Shown here: positions 20,774-31,294 of the stretch, one piece after another
Layout of the letters: every line of letters begins with the position of its first letter
Position numbering within the stretch: the stretch's first letter is position 1
NCBI GenBank assembly: GCA_030323885.1
Contig: CM059193.1
Location: 70,456,997 to 70,520,996 of the forward strand
Source: Branchipolynoe longqiensis
Lineage: Eukaryota; Annelida; Polychaeta; Phyllodocida; Polynoidae
Direction: 5' to 3'
DNA length: 64,000 bases
Position numbers and translations under genes: made by a program
The notes under the pieces: model-generated
Told to the model about the DNA's origin: nothing
The model's database searches: none
Seen by the model: only the letters and a program-made list of their open reading frames with translations

Positions 20774-21435
20774 CGGGAACTGTAACGAAACCAAAGCGTT
20801 ACTAACCCGGAATCATCTCAACTACACAAGTGTAAGCCAGTAAACTGGGTTGAGGAACATGGTACAGAGAACGTGTGTTGCAACGTGTCAGTACAGGCGT
20901 GAAGCTAAATTTGCCGTAGGTGTGTGGTAACGAAACCAACCAAACGGAGGGCATCGATCGTGAGATCGGCCCCTCTCTCTGTTCCGTACACTTCTCCCAC
21001 CTGTGGCTACAGCGCCAACAAGTTGGAGAAAATATTACGAAACTCGGAGGTTCGCCTTAAACCGGTCAGGGGTGTTTATAAAAAACACCCAGAAGCATCC
21101 CCAACATCATCCTCTATTAGGATCCGGGAGACTTTTCTTAGGAAATGAGCAACTCGGGTTGCCATTTCTCCCTGTCTGAAAAACAGGTGTCGATAGAACT
21201 CAGTATCGGTTTCGTTTGTGCCAGCGGCACGCAATGTTCTATCCGTAAGTTAAAAAACGTACAAAGTCCAAACAGGACTGAAGAAAGTTCTGAACTTTCA
21301 TAAAAAGATGCTATAGAGCATGATAAACAAAGTTATCGAAGAAAACAGTACTTACTTTTGGATAAAAGCAGTAGTAGTAGATAAATCCTGTGGAGCAACT
21401 CACAAACGTCCTCCCGTTGTGAGTTACTTATGCTA
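20774..21435 (-). other. DIRS leader (5' untranslated region)
   Basis: 662 bases between the left terminal repeat and the first gag-side ATG, with no long open frame in sense. It includes the TATA-containing hairpin at 21068-21089. Confidence 0.6.
21068..21089 (-). promoter_or_regulatory. TATA-containing hairpin, candidate DIRS promoter
   Basis: On the minus strand, GGGTGTTTTTTATAAACACC(C) forms a 7-base stem (GGGTGTT/AACACCC) around a TATAAA-like core, about 300 bases before the gag-side ATG. The promoter role is inferred; the hairpin is seen directly. Confidence 0.35.
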
Positions 21436-21506
21436 ATTGCTGGACCCGGATGTGCTTCCTTCTCCCTAGCCTACGGCTAGCCAGAGGCGGCATACCGAGG
21501 TAAAAT
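21436..21506 (-). repeat. DIRS left inverted terminal repeat
   Basis: Read on the minus strand it begins ATTTTACCTCGGTATGCCGC and ends AGGAAGCACATCCGGGTCCA-GCAAT. The inner 32 bases match the right terminus exactly in inverted sense. The outer 46 bases recur in the internal complementary region. Confidence 0.9.
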
Positions 21507-22067
21507 TCTCAGTAAATTTGTATGACAGTAAGCGATGCATAAATGCAGTCCATGTAATTTGAGGGTCACCAGGGCATTTTCCTACTGGATCATTATTCCC
21601 TGGATGCCGAAACCTGCGGGCAGCTTCGCATTGCGAATTGTGGAACAATACATCAATAAACACCCAACTCTAACCCGGTTGTAGATTTCACTTCAGTTCC
21701 ACCAGACCAAGCTGATCTTTGAAGGATATTCTCTCAGAGCAGAAGAAATTGTGTCAGCAGACATTTTGTCAGTGACGACATTTCCTGCCGTGGTTCAATG
21801 ACGTTCTCTTAGAGCAGACGACATTTGATCAGTGAATGCAGCCCACCCTTATATATCCCCCACACAAAGTTGGCGAGTGGGTGAGGCTACATGGAGGAGT
21901 TGTTAATTGGTGGGGGCTTTCCGCTCTGGCATCCCGGCAGCCTTCAGGTACTCAGATGGGACCCCCCCGACCCGCAAACTAATTACACCCAATTAGCATT
22001 CAGTAGGCAGTGCGCCATCAATTTAGAGGCCGGTTCCCATGATCCTTCAGGGAATGGCTGTGCCGAG
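21507..22067. other. Intergenic with short imperfect repeats
   Basis: TTCTCTCAGAGCAGAAGAAAT-like blocks recur near 21730 and 21805 (each with a following CAGT-GACA/GATCAGTGA word). No gene is supported. Confidence 0.4.
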
Positions 22068-22709
22068 TTAAAGGCCCTGTCACATTACGACGCATCTCGC
22101 AAGTGCGTGGCCAACGCGTAAAATCACTTTTATATTTTTTTTTACGTCGAGAAGTGTCTAACTTTTCGGTGTGTGGGGGCAAAGTTGGACGCATACATAC
22201 TGTATACATAGCGTATGGCCAACATAGGGCTAATGACCTCCCGGAGAAAAATGCTCAAATTACGCTCACGGTATGTTCACAGAACGCTGGTGAACGTTAT
22301 ATACGTTATTAGATCGCCAGAACTACACGTCACACGTTACATACGTCAAGACATGCTGGAGAAATGCTAAACATACGCTAGACGTACATTATCCATACAT
22401 TGTCAGTGCGCGGACTGTATGTTTCCACTGCCTTTAAAGTAGGTCAACATAGTGAACAATGTATGTTTAACATACATCGACGTACACCTAACGCATACAT
22501 AATGTACGGCAAATGTCAAATCCACAAATTGTCGAAAGTTTTGTGCGTGCACAAAACTTTGCCAACCACCTGATGTGCGACGCCGTATCTCGACGAACGT
22601 CGACGTATACCAATGAGCGCCTAACGCGCGAGTAACACATAATGACCAAAGATCACATACATCATCGGCGCATCTTGGCGCGATGCATTGTAATGTGACG
22701 GCCCCTTAA
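22068..22709. mobile_element. CTGTCACA-terminal MITE (family C), copy 1
   Basis: Bordered by TTAA on both sides. It begins AGGCCCTGTCACATTACGAC and ends with the inverse, CATTGTAATGTGACGGCCCC. The interior is crowded with ACGTA/CGTATG words and holds a perfect 12-base-arm hairpin (AAAGTTTTGTGC, 2-base loop, GCACAAAACTTT) at 22535-22560. It encodes no protein. Whether it belongs to a TTAA- or TWA-inserting superfamily is open. Confidence 0.8.
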
Positions 22710-23143
22710 CTTCTGTTACCCCCCCCCCCCAATCACTACCCATTTCAACCAGCTGAGCAACAGTAACCAGATTTTTGTGCCAAAATATTACTATGGCTAC
22801 GATAGATCATGCCTGAGCCAGCCTGTCCGTAGCCATGGTTAATACGACCCGCGCGCACCGCCGGTAATAAGTGAGGGCCACAACGGCCACATTCTGCGCA
22901 TGTGCCGTTTAGCATGATTGCCTTCCGACACGCCACCTGGTGGTGGTCGATGCACACAAGACCTGTTTGTAGCCGAATACTCCCACATTCCATGGTACAT
23001 GGTTCCACTCCACAGCTTGACAGTGTTGCAATATGTGGTTACGTACTACATTCGTCCTCAGCACTCCACGGATGAAAGTGAACTCAGGAAGAACAAAATG
23101 CAGAAACCTATGATGAGGTTAGGTATGGGGCACGGCTTCCATA
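22710..23143. other. Intergenic, nothing recognised
   Basis: Contains a C-run (about 22721-22731). No gene is supported. Confidence 0.35.
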
Positions 23144-23324
23144 TACAGTATAACCCCATTAAACCAAGCTCAGTTAAACCAAACGATCGGTTACTACAAA
23201 CTTTTTTCGGGAGGCCCGGCAAAATACTACCATTTATCATTATCATATAAAAAAGTTGGTTCAACCAAAGTCGGTTAATCCAAATTATCGGAACAGCTAA
23301 ACCAAACTTTCATGGGGTTATATG
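23144..23324. mobile_element. pogo/Tigger-type MITE (family P), copy 2
   Basis: Starts CAGTATAACCCCATTAAACC and ends with the inverse ...TTTCATGGGGTTATA. The interior has repeated AAACCAA words. The ends are of the CAGTxxAACCCC type typical of Tigger elements. It is non-coding. Confidence 0.75.
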
Positions 23325-23329
23325 GTCAT

Positions 23330-23485
23330 CTGAGACCCCTCCCACCCACCCCCATCCCGATCTACCACCCCCATCTCCCATCCATCCCATCTCCCCCCCC
23401 CCCCCCACTATCATCTGCTATGCACCCTATCTCCCACCACCAAATCCTACCCCACCACCATCTCCCACACACCCCTATCTTCCAC
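23330..23485 (+). repeat. C-rich low-complexity tract
   Basis: CCACCCCCATCTCCCATCCA-like words with a run of 12 C near 23395-23407. Confidence 0.8.
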
Positions 23486-23487
23486 GT

Positions 23488-23802
23488 GTTTGCTGTTGTT
23501 TTATGACCTAGCAACATCAAAGGTCATATCAGGACGGATACCGATTTGTGACAGTGCGCACTAATGGCGACTTTATAGTGCTGCCCCACTGGAAGACCAG
23601 GCCGCCAGCACCATGACCTGATATACCACTCAGTCACATTATCCTGACACTGAGCCAACCAGCCCTTGCCCTATCCTAATAATGACGAGCACCAGGCTGG
23701 GAGGCGACAAGTATCAAGTCATTGGTTTAACTCGACCAGGGTTCGAACCCATGATCTACCAACACGGGAGACGGATGCTCTAACTCATTCGGCATTCCGT
23801 GG
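23488..23802 (-). mobile_element. SINE family S1, nearly full length
   Basis: Complete from the AACATC-tail side to the tRNA-like head (CGGAATGCCGAATGAGTTAG on the minus strand), with box B GGGTTCGAACCCTGG intact. Confidence 0.9.
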
Positions 23803-24035
23803 GGTAGAAGACATTCTGGCAGGGTCAGAAGGTCCCAGCTTCACACCCTTCCCCCATACCACCAACAAATTGAGACGCGATATATCGATCGCACATGAAA
23901 ACAATGCATGTGACGGTCACGTGGTGGGGGAGAGTGCGAAATACAGATTGCAGAATATTGATCTCTCTTCTATGTGATTGTTTCGGGTTTAGAATGCGGA
24001 GTGTTTTATGTGTCCGAGCGCTTGTCTGTTATGTA

Positions 24036-24250
24036 GGTAATTAATTAATTAATTAATTAGAGTGAGTGAATGAGTGTGTGTGTGTGTGCGTGCGTTCCTG
24101 TCAGTGTCATCTCTTTCTGTGTAGGTGATTATATGTGAGAGTAAGAGTGCGAGCGAGAGTGAGTGAGAATGACTATGAGAATGACTATGAGAATGAATAT
24201 GAATATGAATGAGAATGAGAGAGGGAGAGAGAGAGAGGGTGAGAGCGTGT
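24036..24250 (+). repeat. Compound microsatellite region (AATT, GT, GA, AATGAG)
   Basis: AATTAATTAATT at 24040-24058, GTGTGT near 24073-24088, repeated GAATGACTATGA near 24165-24195, then GAGAGAG. Not coding. Confidence 0.85.
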
Positions 24251-24436
24251 GTGCCTGTCTGTGTGATGTGCTTGTTGGTCTGTGATGTGCGAGTTGCCAA
24301 CAATCGTCGCCTGCTGGCTATCTATAATTGTCCCTACTGCCACCGACGGCCATCAATAACGGAAAGCTATCCCAGCTTTGTTCTAGTCATCACAAATTTG
24401 CCGATTGAGGTGGAAATGTCAACAAGCCACAAATTT

Positions 24437-24448
24437 GTGCGTGTGTGT

Positions 24449-24479
<31 letters not shown>

Positions 24480-24480
24480 G
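24437..24480 (+). repeat. (GT)n running into a G-run
   Basis: About 12 GT units directly followed by about 18 G. Confidence 0.9.
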
Positions 24481-24627
24481 GATCTGGCAGAGTCAAACCA
24501 ACGACTTACAAAACTGATAATTGTCTTTACCTAGGCCGGTGCTCGGCATTACTAGGATAGGGCAAGGACTATTTAGCTCATGATCAGGATAATGTGAACG
24601 AATGAGAAATCAGGTCACAAAATCAGT
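24481..24627 (+). mobile_element. SINE family S1 fragment, plus strand
   Basis: AGTCAAACCAACGACTTACA followed by CTAGGCCGGTGCTCGGCATT and AGGATAGGGCAAGGAC, which is the S1 body in plus orientation. It lacks the 3' tail and meets the next copy head to head. Confidence 0.8.
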
Positions 24628-24806
24628 CACATTATCCTGACACTGAGCTAATGAGTCCTTGCCCTATCCTATTAATGCCGAGCACCAGGCTAGGAAGCGA
24701 CAGGTATCAATTTTTATAAGTCATTACTTTGACTCGACCGGGAACCGAACTCCCGATCTCCAGTACACAAGGCCCGCGCTCTATCGATTCAGCCATCGCG
24801 CCCGTT
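24628..24806 (-). mobile_element. SINE family S1 fragment, minus strand (inverted partner)
   Basis: The same body segment as its neighbour in the opposite orientation, extending into a tRNA-like head with a changed box B region (GGGAACCGAACTCCC on plus). With 24481-24627 it forms a palindrome of about 140-base arms. Confidence 0.8.
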
Positions 24807-25954
24807 AGCAAGTGGAACTAGCCTCAGACTGAAGCAGATGGACCCCCAGGCCATACCAGCTCAAGTGATGTGTAAATAACATAGCAACGTCAGTTGTTTT
24901 TCTCTACATAAATGGTACTAGTTTCTAGGTCATTTAAAAAAATATATAATCTTGATTTAAAATAAAAAATCAATATATGTTTGGACAGAAGTGAACTAAA
25001 AAACCTCACATACGTCGGTGCCTACATGGCCGTGTTAGCCTGCCCTGCCCCGCTCTCGCCCCTATCCCTGCAAAACGCACGTACAGCTACACCTGCTGCG
25101 CGCGCATACCGTCATGCATTTTACATAGACCCATATTAGCTTACTTGCCGAGCTAATCAAACATTTATGGCACTCTCAGTTCCCACCAATATATCGACAA
25201 CAGTATGACCCACACATTGTGTGCCTGCGCGTGTCTGTCTGCCTGTGTGTCTGTATGTGGGTCACTCTCCTAAAAACTGGCCAAAAGTGTCACATGCACA
25301 GTTAAAATCTAATATTTGAATTTTTTAACATTTTTTGGTTCCAAATGAAAGCTGGAAACCTCCCCTTTAAATCTATGTAAAATATAAATTGATGAGATAA
25401 AAAATAAAGGTGTAGTCCATGATTAAGCTATGTCTTATGGCAGTATAACATGTTTTGCTCCGATGTAACACATGTTTAGGACACCACACAGTCTGCTTAA
25501 TAAAAATCTAAGCAGAATTATAAAATTCAAAGTTAGAAGCATATTAATCATGGCATAATATACAGAAATATGTAGTGCTTATATTGATATATTTGTGTGG
25601 CATCCAGACACCACTGGTTACATCTGTAACGGAAATTTGTAATGTTATTTCTGAAGACATCAAATAATTATTTTTTTAATTTAAGCATGCATACATGTTA
25701 ATAAATACTTCCTTTTTGATTTGGAAACTATTTTGTTTCATATATCAATACAATACAAGATGTTAGCAAGGATTCAACCATGTCCCATATGTCATATTAC
25801 AAATGGCTGACTGTAAAATGCGTTTTTTTGGGTACAAAAATACTTCATAACTAGAAGGACCAAAGTTGCACACAGTTTATTTTATTTCCCTTTTTTCTTA
25901 CATCAATTCTGAACATGAATATGAAAAGGATAAGGAAAAAAAGTAGGAAGTTTC
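24807..25954. other. AT-rich intergenic, nothing recognised
   Basis: No gene is supported. GC is higher at 25015-25100 and the rest is strongly AT-rich. Confidence 0.4.
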
Positions 25955-26054
25955 AATTTCAAAAGTCACTGGTTTGATTCGACACTCGACATCACTGGTT
26001 TGATTCGACGTCACTGGTTTGATTCGACGTCACTGGTTTGATTCGACGTCACTG

Positions 26055-26087
<33 letters not shown>

Positions 26088-26090
26088 CCG
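25955..26090 (+). repeat. 19-bp tandem repeat followed by (TCTG)n
   Basis: GTCACTGGTTTGATTCGAC is repeated about four times, the first copies irregular. It is followed by seven TCTG units. The unit resembles part of the S1 SINE (TCATTGGTTTGACTCGAC), so it may derive from a SINE. Confidence 0.85.
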
Positions 26091-26283
26091 GCCTGAACTT
26101 ACCGTATCATTCCATTTACTGTAATTAATTCAATGGGCCAACTAACCAACTTGTCACACTTACTCCCCGAGCCCTAATGCGCCCTAACCAGATCCCCACC
26201 AAGGCTTGGATTGCAATTCAGGAGCCGGCCCTATGACGAGAAAAGGTCTACACACGAAGTGCAATCTATTAGGGTGGCGGTGT

Positions 26284-26661
26284 TGCGGATTCCGAGGGAC
26301 ACCAGTTTGCGAGGGACACATCGCTTCTGCACATGCGTCAAAATCGAACAGCGTCATCACTAACCTTATAAATTTAATATAATGTTTTTGGTAAAGATGT
26401 TTTCTATATGTGTACCAAACGATTTGTTTCTAGATGGTGTAATTTGAGAGATATTTGACTTCTTGTGTATTTTCTGTATGAAGATTGTGTATTTTCTGTA
26501 TGAAGATTGCTCTGGTTCTATATGTGTACCAAACGATTTGTTTCTAGATGGTGTAATTTGGGAGATATTTGACTTCTTCTGTATGAAGATTTGCTCACGG
26601 CAGTTAACAATGCATTTGAATGGAAGTGTCCCTGGCAAACTGGTGTCCCTCGGAATCCGCA
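26284..26661. mobile_element. MITE with about 35-bp inverted repeats and shared inner module
   Basis: Left TGCGGATTCCGAGGGACACC and AGTTTGC are exactly mirrored at the right end (to 26661), followed by one mismatch and AGGGACAC. The interior carries the module AAATTTAATATAATgTTTTT, TTTTCTATATGTGTACCAA and TTTGTTTCTAGATGGTGTA. The module occurs partly twice here and also in elements at 38.9-39.7 and 45.2-45.6 kb. It is non-coding. Confidence 0.85.
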
Positions 26662-27056
26662 TCAGCGGCCGCATTTAGTGAACAAAAACGGGCTTCCCCC
26701 CAGCGGGGCATGGTTCTATTTGTTGTGGCATTCTAATCTAGGACCCAGACATAACGTAAGTACGCCCGAATTACACAACCTTCACGGCAACTTCACCCCG
26801 GTGATTGTGTGTTCTCGCACATTTTGAGAAAGCGATTGACTGGCCGAAGTAAACCAACATTGCAATTGATTTCTGATTGGGACACATTCGATATGGAAGA
26901 CAGCCGACAGGTCACCTCAGGTCGCCTCGTGTGGGGAATAAGTTATGGCTGAAGTCAATGGAACAAAGACAGTTGATTGGCTTATTACCAAGTCTATTGC
27001 AGTGAACATAGAAATTTCACTGCCATGGGGGGGTTGGAGTAATATTTTCATTTGGG
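26662..27056. other. Intergenic, nothing recognised
   Basis: Contains a NotI-type GCGGCCGC at 26664-26671. No gene is supported. Confidence 0.35.
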
Positions 27057-27330
27057 GCTAGGAGAGAGAGAGGAGAGAGAAGAGAGAAGAGAGAAGAGAG
27101 AGAAGAGAGAGAAGAGAGGAGAGAGAAGAGAGGAGAGAGAAGAGAGGAGAGAGAATAGAGGAGAGAGAAGAGAGGAGAGAGGAAAGACAAGACAAGACAA
27201 GACAAGACAAGACAAGACAAGACAAGACAAGACAAGAGAGGAGACGAGAGCAGAGGAGAGAAGAGAAGAGAAGAGAAGAGAAGAGAGGAGACGAGAGCAG
27301 AGGAGAGGAGAGCAGAGGAGAAAAAACATG
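27057..27330 (+). repeat. (GAGA)-rich polypurine tract with (GACAA)n
   Basis: GAGAGGAGAGAAGA-type units enclose about ten perfect GACAA units at 27187-27236. All long frames here are low-complexity artefacts. Confidence 0.95.
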
Positions 27331-27369
27331 GGATGGGACAGGACAAAAGAGATAAGAATAGCATAGAAG

Positions 27370-27600
27370 TAGGTATCCCAAGTGATTTTAAAATATAGGT
27401 CTGAGCTTAATTTAATGGATTTCATCTGTTAGGATGTTTAATTTGAAACAAAATGATACTTCATTTGTCAAAATCGCTCTAATATTAAGGAAGATATGGG
27501 CGTTTTTAGGTTGTAACTTAATTGGGCCCATCCAAACCTAAAAAGATAGCATTTTTGATGTTCCCCCAAATTAAAACTAATCACCCTATCTCACTTCTAA
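27370..27600 (+). repeat. Dispersed repeat R27, copy 1 (empty site)
   Basis: ATCCCAAGTGATTTTAAAA, TTTAATGGATTTCA and TTAATTTGAAACAAAATGAT recur in order at 28036-28600. Here TAATATTAAGGAAGATATGG is continuous, which is the empty site for the TTAA element found in copy 2. Confidence 0.8.
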
Positions 27601-28035
27601 TGTTTTTCTGGTGATTTCATGGCCTGTATAAAGAGAATATAGAGATCTAGGGGTATGAGATGGTTACATTTCAAGATAGGGATGTTCAAAGATGCTAAAA
27701 ACTACAATTTCCCATAACTCACCATTAGAGGTGGGCTTGTGGAAAAGATATGCACCCCAGATGGATTATTCTTATTTCTCCCTGACCTATAGGTGAGTCT
27801 TGTCACCTCTATTTTTTTTCAGGACCGCATACGATTGGGAAAAGTTGATAGAAATAGGTTCAAACTGCTCCAGAGCTCAATTTGGCAAGTGATAAAATCT
27901 GGTAAAAAATGAGAAAGTTTTAAATGACACAGAAAATCACCCATACAAGATAATTGCATGAAATTTTCAGGCTTTATTAGGCTCAATATCTTCTTTCTAT
28001 TTCAATTATATAAAATACACTTTGATATATGTGAA
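27601..28035. other. AT-rich, nothing recognised
   Basis: May belong to the same long R27 repeat unit, but no second copy is available here to compare. Confidence 0.3.
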
Positions 28036-28600
28036 TTATTTTAATCCCAAGTGATTTTTAAAAACTGGTTTGAGCTTGATTTAATGGATTTCACTTGTTA
28101 GGATATTGAATTTGAAAGAAAATGACATTTAATTTGTCAAAATTGATCTAATATTAGTTGCATAGTCCAATGGTTTTGAATTTCTGTATTTTTTCTGAGA
28201 TAAATATATTAGATTGATCACTAGTATCTACTTTACATTAGTTCAAAGTTACTTTTATTTAGAATGGAAAACTTTTGAGATATTTTGAGTGCAAACATTG
28301 AAAATTAGTTTTGGCAAGCATGCCAAAACTCTGACACCATAGACTTCTGCAGTAACAGGTTCTGTTAAATTTACTCAGTACTGCCTTCTACGCAGAAACA
28401 AATGCTTAATAAGTGCATCAGTATCTAAGTTAGATATGTAGAATCAATTCTAGATCAATATTGTGGTTTTGAAAATTTGATGCTTCATCGGACTATGCAG
28501 CTTTAAGGAAGATATGGACGTTTTTAGGTTGCTACTCTATCGGTCCTGCTCAAAGCTAAAAAGATAACATTTTTTATAGCTCCCAAAATTAAACTAGGGC
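28036..28600 (+). repeat. Dispersed repeat R27, copy 2 (interrupted)
   Basis: Same order of blocks as 27370-27600, split between TAATATTA and GGAAGATATGGACG by the TTAA-flanked MITE at 28156-28502. Confidence 0.8.
28153..28506. mobile_element. TTAA-flanked MITE (family T), copy b, nested in R27
   Basis: Left end GTTGCATAGTCCAATGG after TTA. Right end CATCGGACTATGCAGCT before TTAA. Comparison with 27478-27500 shows it entered the TTAA of R27, so the insertion boundary is directly supported. It is non-coding. Confidence 0.88.
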
Positions 28601-29295
28601 AATGAGCAGTGGAATGAGGAAGACCAGTTCTCCTGCTTAAACTACTAATGTACCAACAACAACAATTTTTTTTTTAAATTATAAAAAAATAATAAAAAAT
28701 ACCCCCCAATTTTTAGTCATTAAATCGCCGTGCGCATGAGCGCCATAGGTTCGCATGAGTGCTGGTAATTATGATTGGACAGGAAATTAAATTCTCTTTA
28801 ATTCAATACCAAATTTTAATGGTTTTAAAATTATATTTTCAGTAGAAAATAGCACTTAAAATGGAAATTTTTGTAACTTCAAATTTCAATCAATTTTTTT
28901 TTGCATTTTCTCTAAAATTAAAACATATACATTTTTATATGAATGGAAACCTCGGAATCTCACCTATCTAGGGGTATTAGTACCTTTTTCCTGGGTACTT
29001 TGATCAACAAATGGCTAATTCTACCAGGGATACCATAACACATCTCCATCTGGGAATTACCATGGTTTGAGAGTGAAAACTGGGAGTTGGTGGTAGTTTT
29101 CATTTAGCTATATCAGGCTTATTTATTTGAATAATAAAATGAATCCAAGACCAGGTTAAAGGTAAGGGAACAAAGGTTGTTTCTGCTGTAATACATTTGT
29201 AAAAATCCTTTGTGGTTTGTTTTGCCATGGTGTTGAAGTGGAGCAGTTTTTGACAGAATTTGGTAGATTCAACAAGTAATCAGCCTGTGTTTGGG
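28601..29295. other. AT-rich intergenic, nothing recognised
   Basis: T-runs and A-runs near 28665-28705 and 28890. No gene is supported. Confidence 0.35.
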
Positions 29296-29299
29296 ATAC

Positions 29300-29445
29300 C
29301 TAGTAGAAGGGACACTAGAATAGAAGGGACACTAGAATAGAAGGGACACTAGAATAGAAGGGACACTAGGATATACTAGAATAGACTAGATTAGAATAGA
29401 AGAGAATAGAATAGAATAGAATAGAATAGAAGAGAAGAGAAGGCA
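29300..29445 (+). repeat. 19-bp tandem repeat and (GAATA)n
   Basis: GGGACACTAGAATAGAA recurs four times, then runs into GAATAGAATA repeats. Confidence 0.9.
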
Positions 29446-29669
29446 ATTTTCCAGGGGGCGTTGCCACACGCTAGGCTTATGTAGTGACGAGCAGGGAATG
29501 GAAAACAAGAGGGGTGGGTGCAATGCGGGTGGAAGCCAACGGGATCGATATGTCCTAGTCGGGCAGAGTGGCTGCAGGGCCGGGCGGGCTTACACAGAGC
29601 AGATAAGGCATCCACTATTGTTAATGTAGCCGGCGTCCCACCCCGCGCCCGTTGTTAGCGTGCCACCGT

Positions 29670-30154
29670 TTAAGGCCCTGTCACACTACGACGCACGCCA
29701 GTACGTCGGCATTCGTCAAACTTTTCAGCGGCGGGGAATAAAAATGGGCATACACACACCGTCTGTAACATATGCAGAACCTATTGCTAGCGTATGAGAG
29801 TGTTCATGTGCCTCGCAAAACACTCGCATATGCTGACCAACGTTACACCATCGCTAGAAGTACGTTAGGAGTACATAATGCATCCGTTGGCAGTACGCGG
29901 CATGTACATTCCCACTGGCTGAACGTACGGCTAACGTGCAGCAACGTATCCCTAACATACGCTGACGTACATGCAGCATACGTTCAACGTATGAGCCACG
30001 CTTTGGAAATCTTGAGCATGCACACAAATTTTTCGGAGCCTCAACACACGGCGATGTACGCCCAACGTATGACGACGTACGCCGACGTGTTGGGTGAAAA
30101 TCACATACATCGGCGCACACATCGGCTATACGTCGTAGTGTGACAGTCCCTTAA
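29670..30154. mobile_element. CTGTCACA-terminal MITE (family C), copy 2
   Basis: Flanked by TTAA on both sides (29670-29673, 30151-30154). It begins GGCCCTGTCACACTACGACG and ends with the mirror CGTCGTAGTGTGACAGTCCC. It is dense in ACGTA/CGTATG words throughout. The open frames of 88-123 codons are incidental. Confidence 0.85.
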
Positions 30155-30943
30155 TACTGTTCATTAGTCAGCGCGCTGGTACATCAACTGTACTGCGCTT
30201 CTTATCGTGACAACCCCTCCCCCCCCCCCCTCCAACATGCCGCCGCCCAGAGTTATGAGCGGCTCCGGTCTAATTACCCTACAACCGAGAGGCAATGGCG
30301 GAGGGGAGGGTGGGGATATTGAGGGTGCAGGGGACCGGTCAGGGGATGAGGATGAAAATCCACATTATTAGCAGGATTACATAATATTACATTGATCACT
30401 CGCGTATTCCCGAAGCTAAAAATCTAAATTATCTAAATACCCACTGCTAGACCCACGGACTGAACTAACTTAAACTGTCCTGAGCTGACCGGGAGGCATG
30501 GAGGGGGAGGGGGGAGGGGGGAGGGGGGAGGGGGAGAAATTTGGAGTGGGGGGGATGGGTTAGCACAAACTTGTATTGGTCAGTTGAAAATCTGTATCAC
30601 CTGTCTAACCTGGGACGAATATCATGCCTGCCTAGAGTTGGTGTGGTGTGTGGCTATCTCAGCATCTGACACAATTGATATATCTAATATTTCCTGTATT
30701 ATAATCTGTCAACTGCTCCCGACACCTGCTATAGTGATGTGGTTATGATATCATAAACAAAGCTAGCAGTGACCTAGTGACACCCCACCACCACCATTAA
30801 CCACATCTGCCAGCCCATGGCACATGTACACACCTCCACCATTAAGTGTCGGATCCTGAGCAGGCCCCTCCTATTTATACTCCTAGCACGCCCCGTTCTC
30901 TTACCGCCAAAACTGTGCCATACTCACACACTCAGCACGGAGA
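30155..30943. other. Intergenic with GGGA and C runs
   Basis: A GGGGGAG repeat lies at 30500-30536 and a C-run at 30217-30231. No gene is supported. Confidence 0.4.
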
Positions 30944-31185
30944 GTGTGTGTATGTATGTATATATATATATGTATATATGTATATATATATGTATGTATG
31001 TATGTATGTATGGATGTATGTATGTATATGTGTATGTATGTATATATGTATGTATGTATATGTATGTGTGTGTATGTATGTATGTATGTATATATATGTA
31101 TGTATGTATATGTATGTATGTGTGTATGTATGTGTATGTATGTATTGTGTATGTATGTATGTATATATGTATGTATATATGTATG

Positions 31186-31219
<34 letters not shown>

Positions 31220-31290
31220 TGTATGTATGTATGTATGTATGTATGTATGTATGTATGTATGTATGTATGTATGTATGTATGTATGTATGT
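30944..31290 (+). repeat. (GTAT)n microsatellite
   Basis: About 340 bases of GTAT with TATATA and GTGT interruptions, becoming pure from about 31190. The Tyr/Val/Cys-Met frames on plus and Tyr/Ile/His/Thr on minus are artefacts. Confidence 0.97.
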
Positions 31291-31294
31291 GAAT

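Larger units (their letters stand above)
16047..21506 (-). mobile_element. Complete DIRS-like tyrosine-recombinase retrotransposon
   Basis: On the minus strand the order is: left inverted terminal repeat (21506-21436), leader, gag-like frame, RT/RNase H frame, tyrosine recombinase frame, internal complementary region (16408-16274), right inverted terminal repeat (16164-16047). This is the DIRS1 plan: no LTRs and no integrase, with recombinase-mediated insertion of a circular DNA. Catalytic motifs of RT, RNase H and recombinase are all visible, and terminal and complementary segments match exactly, which points to a young insertion. The one visible defect is that the long gag frame lacks an ATG. 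No obvious target duplication is seen, as expected for DIRS elements. Confidence 0.93.

Noticed and set aside
19498..20785. Plus-strand frames antisense to the DIRS gag (61, 135 and 102 codons)
   Set aside because: Shadows of the acidic, Lys- and RGG-rich gag frame.
16047..21506. Interpretation as an LTR retrotransposon or endogenous retrovirus
   Set aside because: No long direct terminal repeats, no DDE integrase and no protease; a tyrosine recombinase and inverted termini are present instead.
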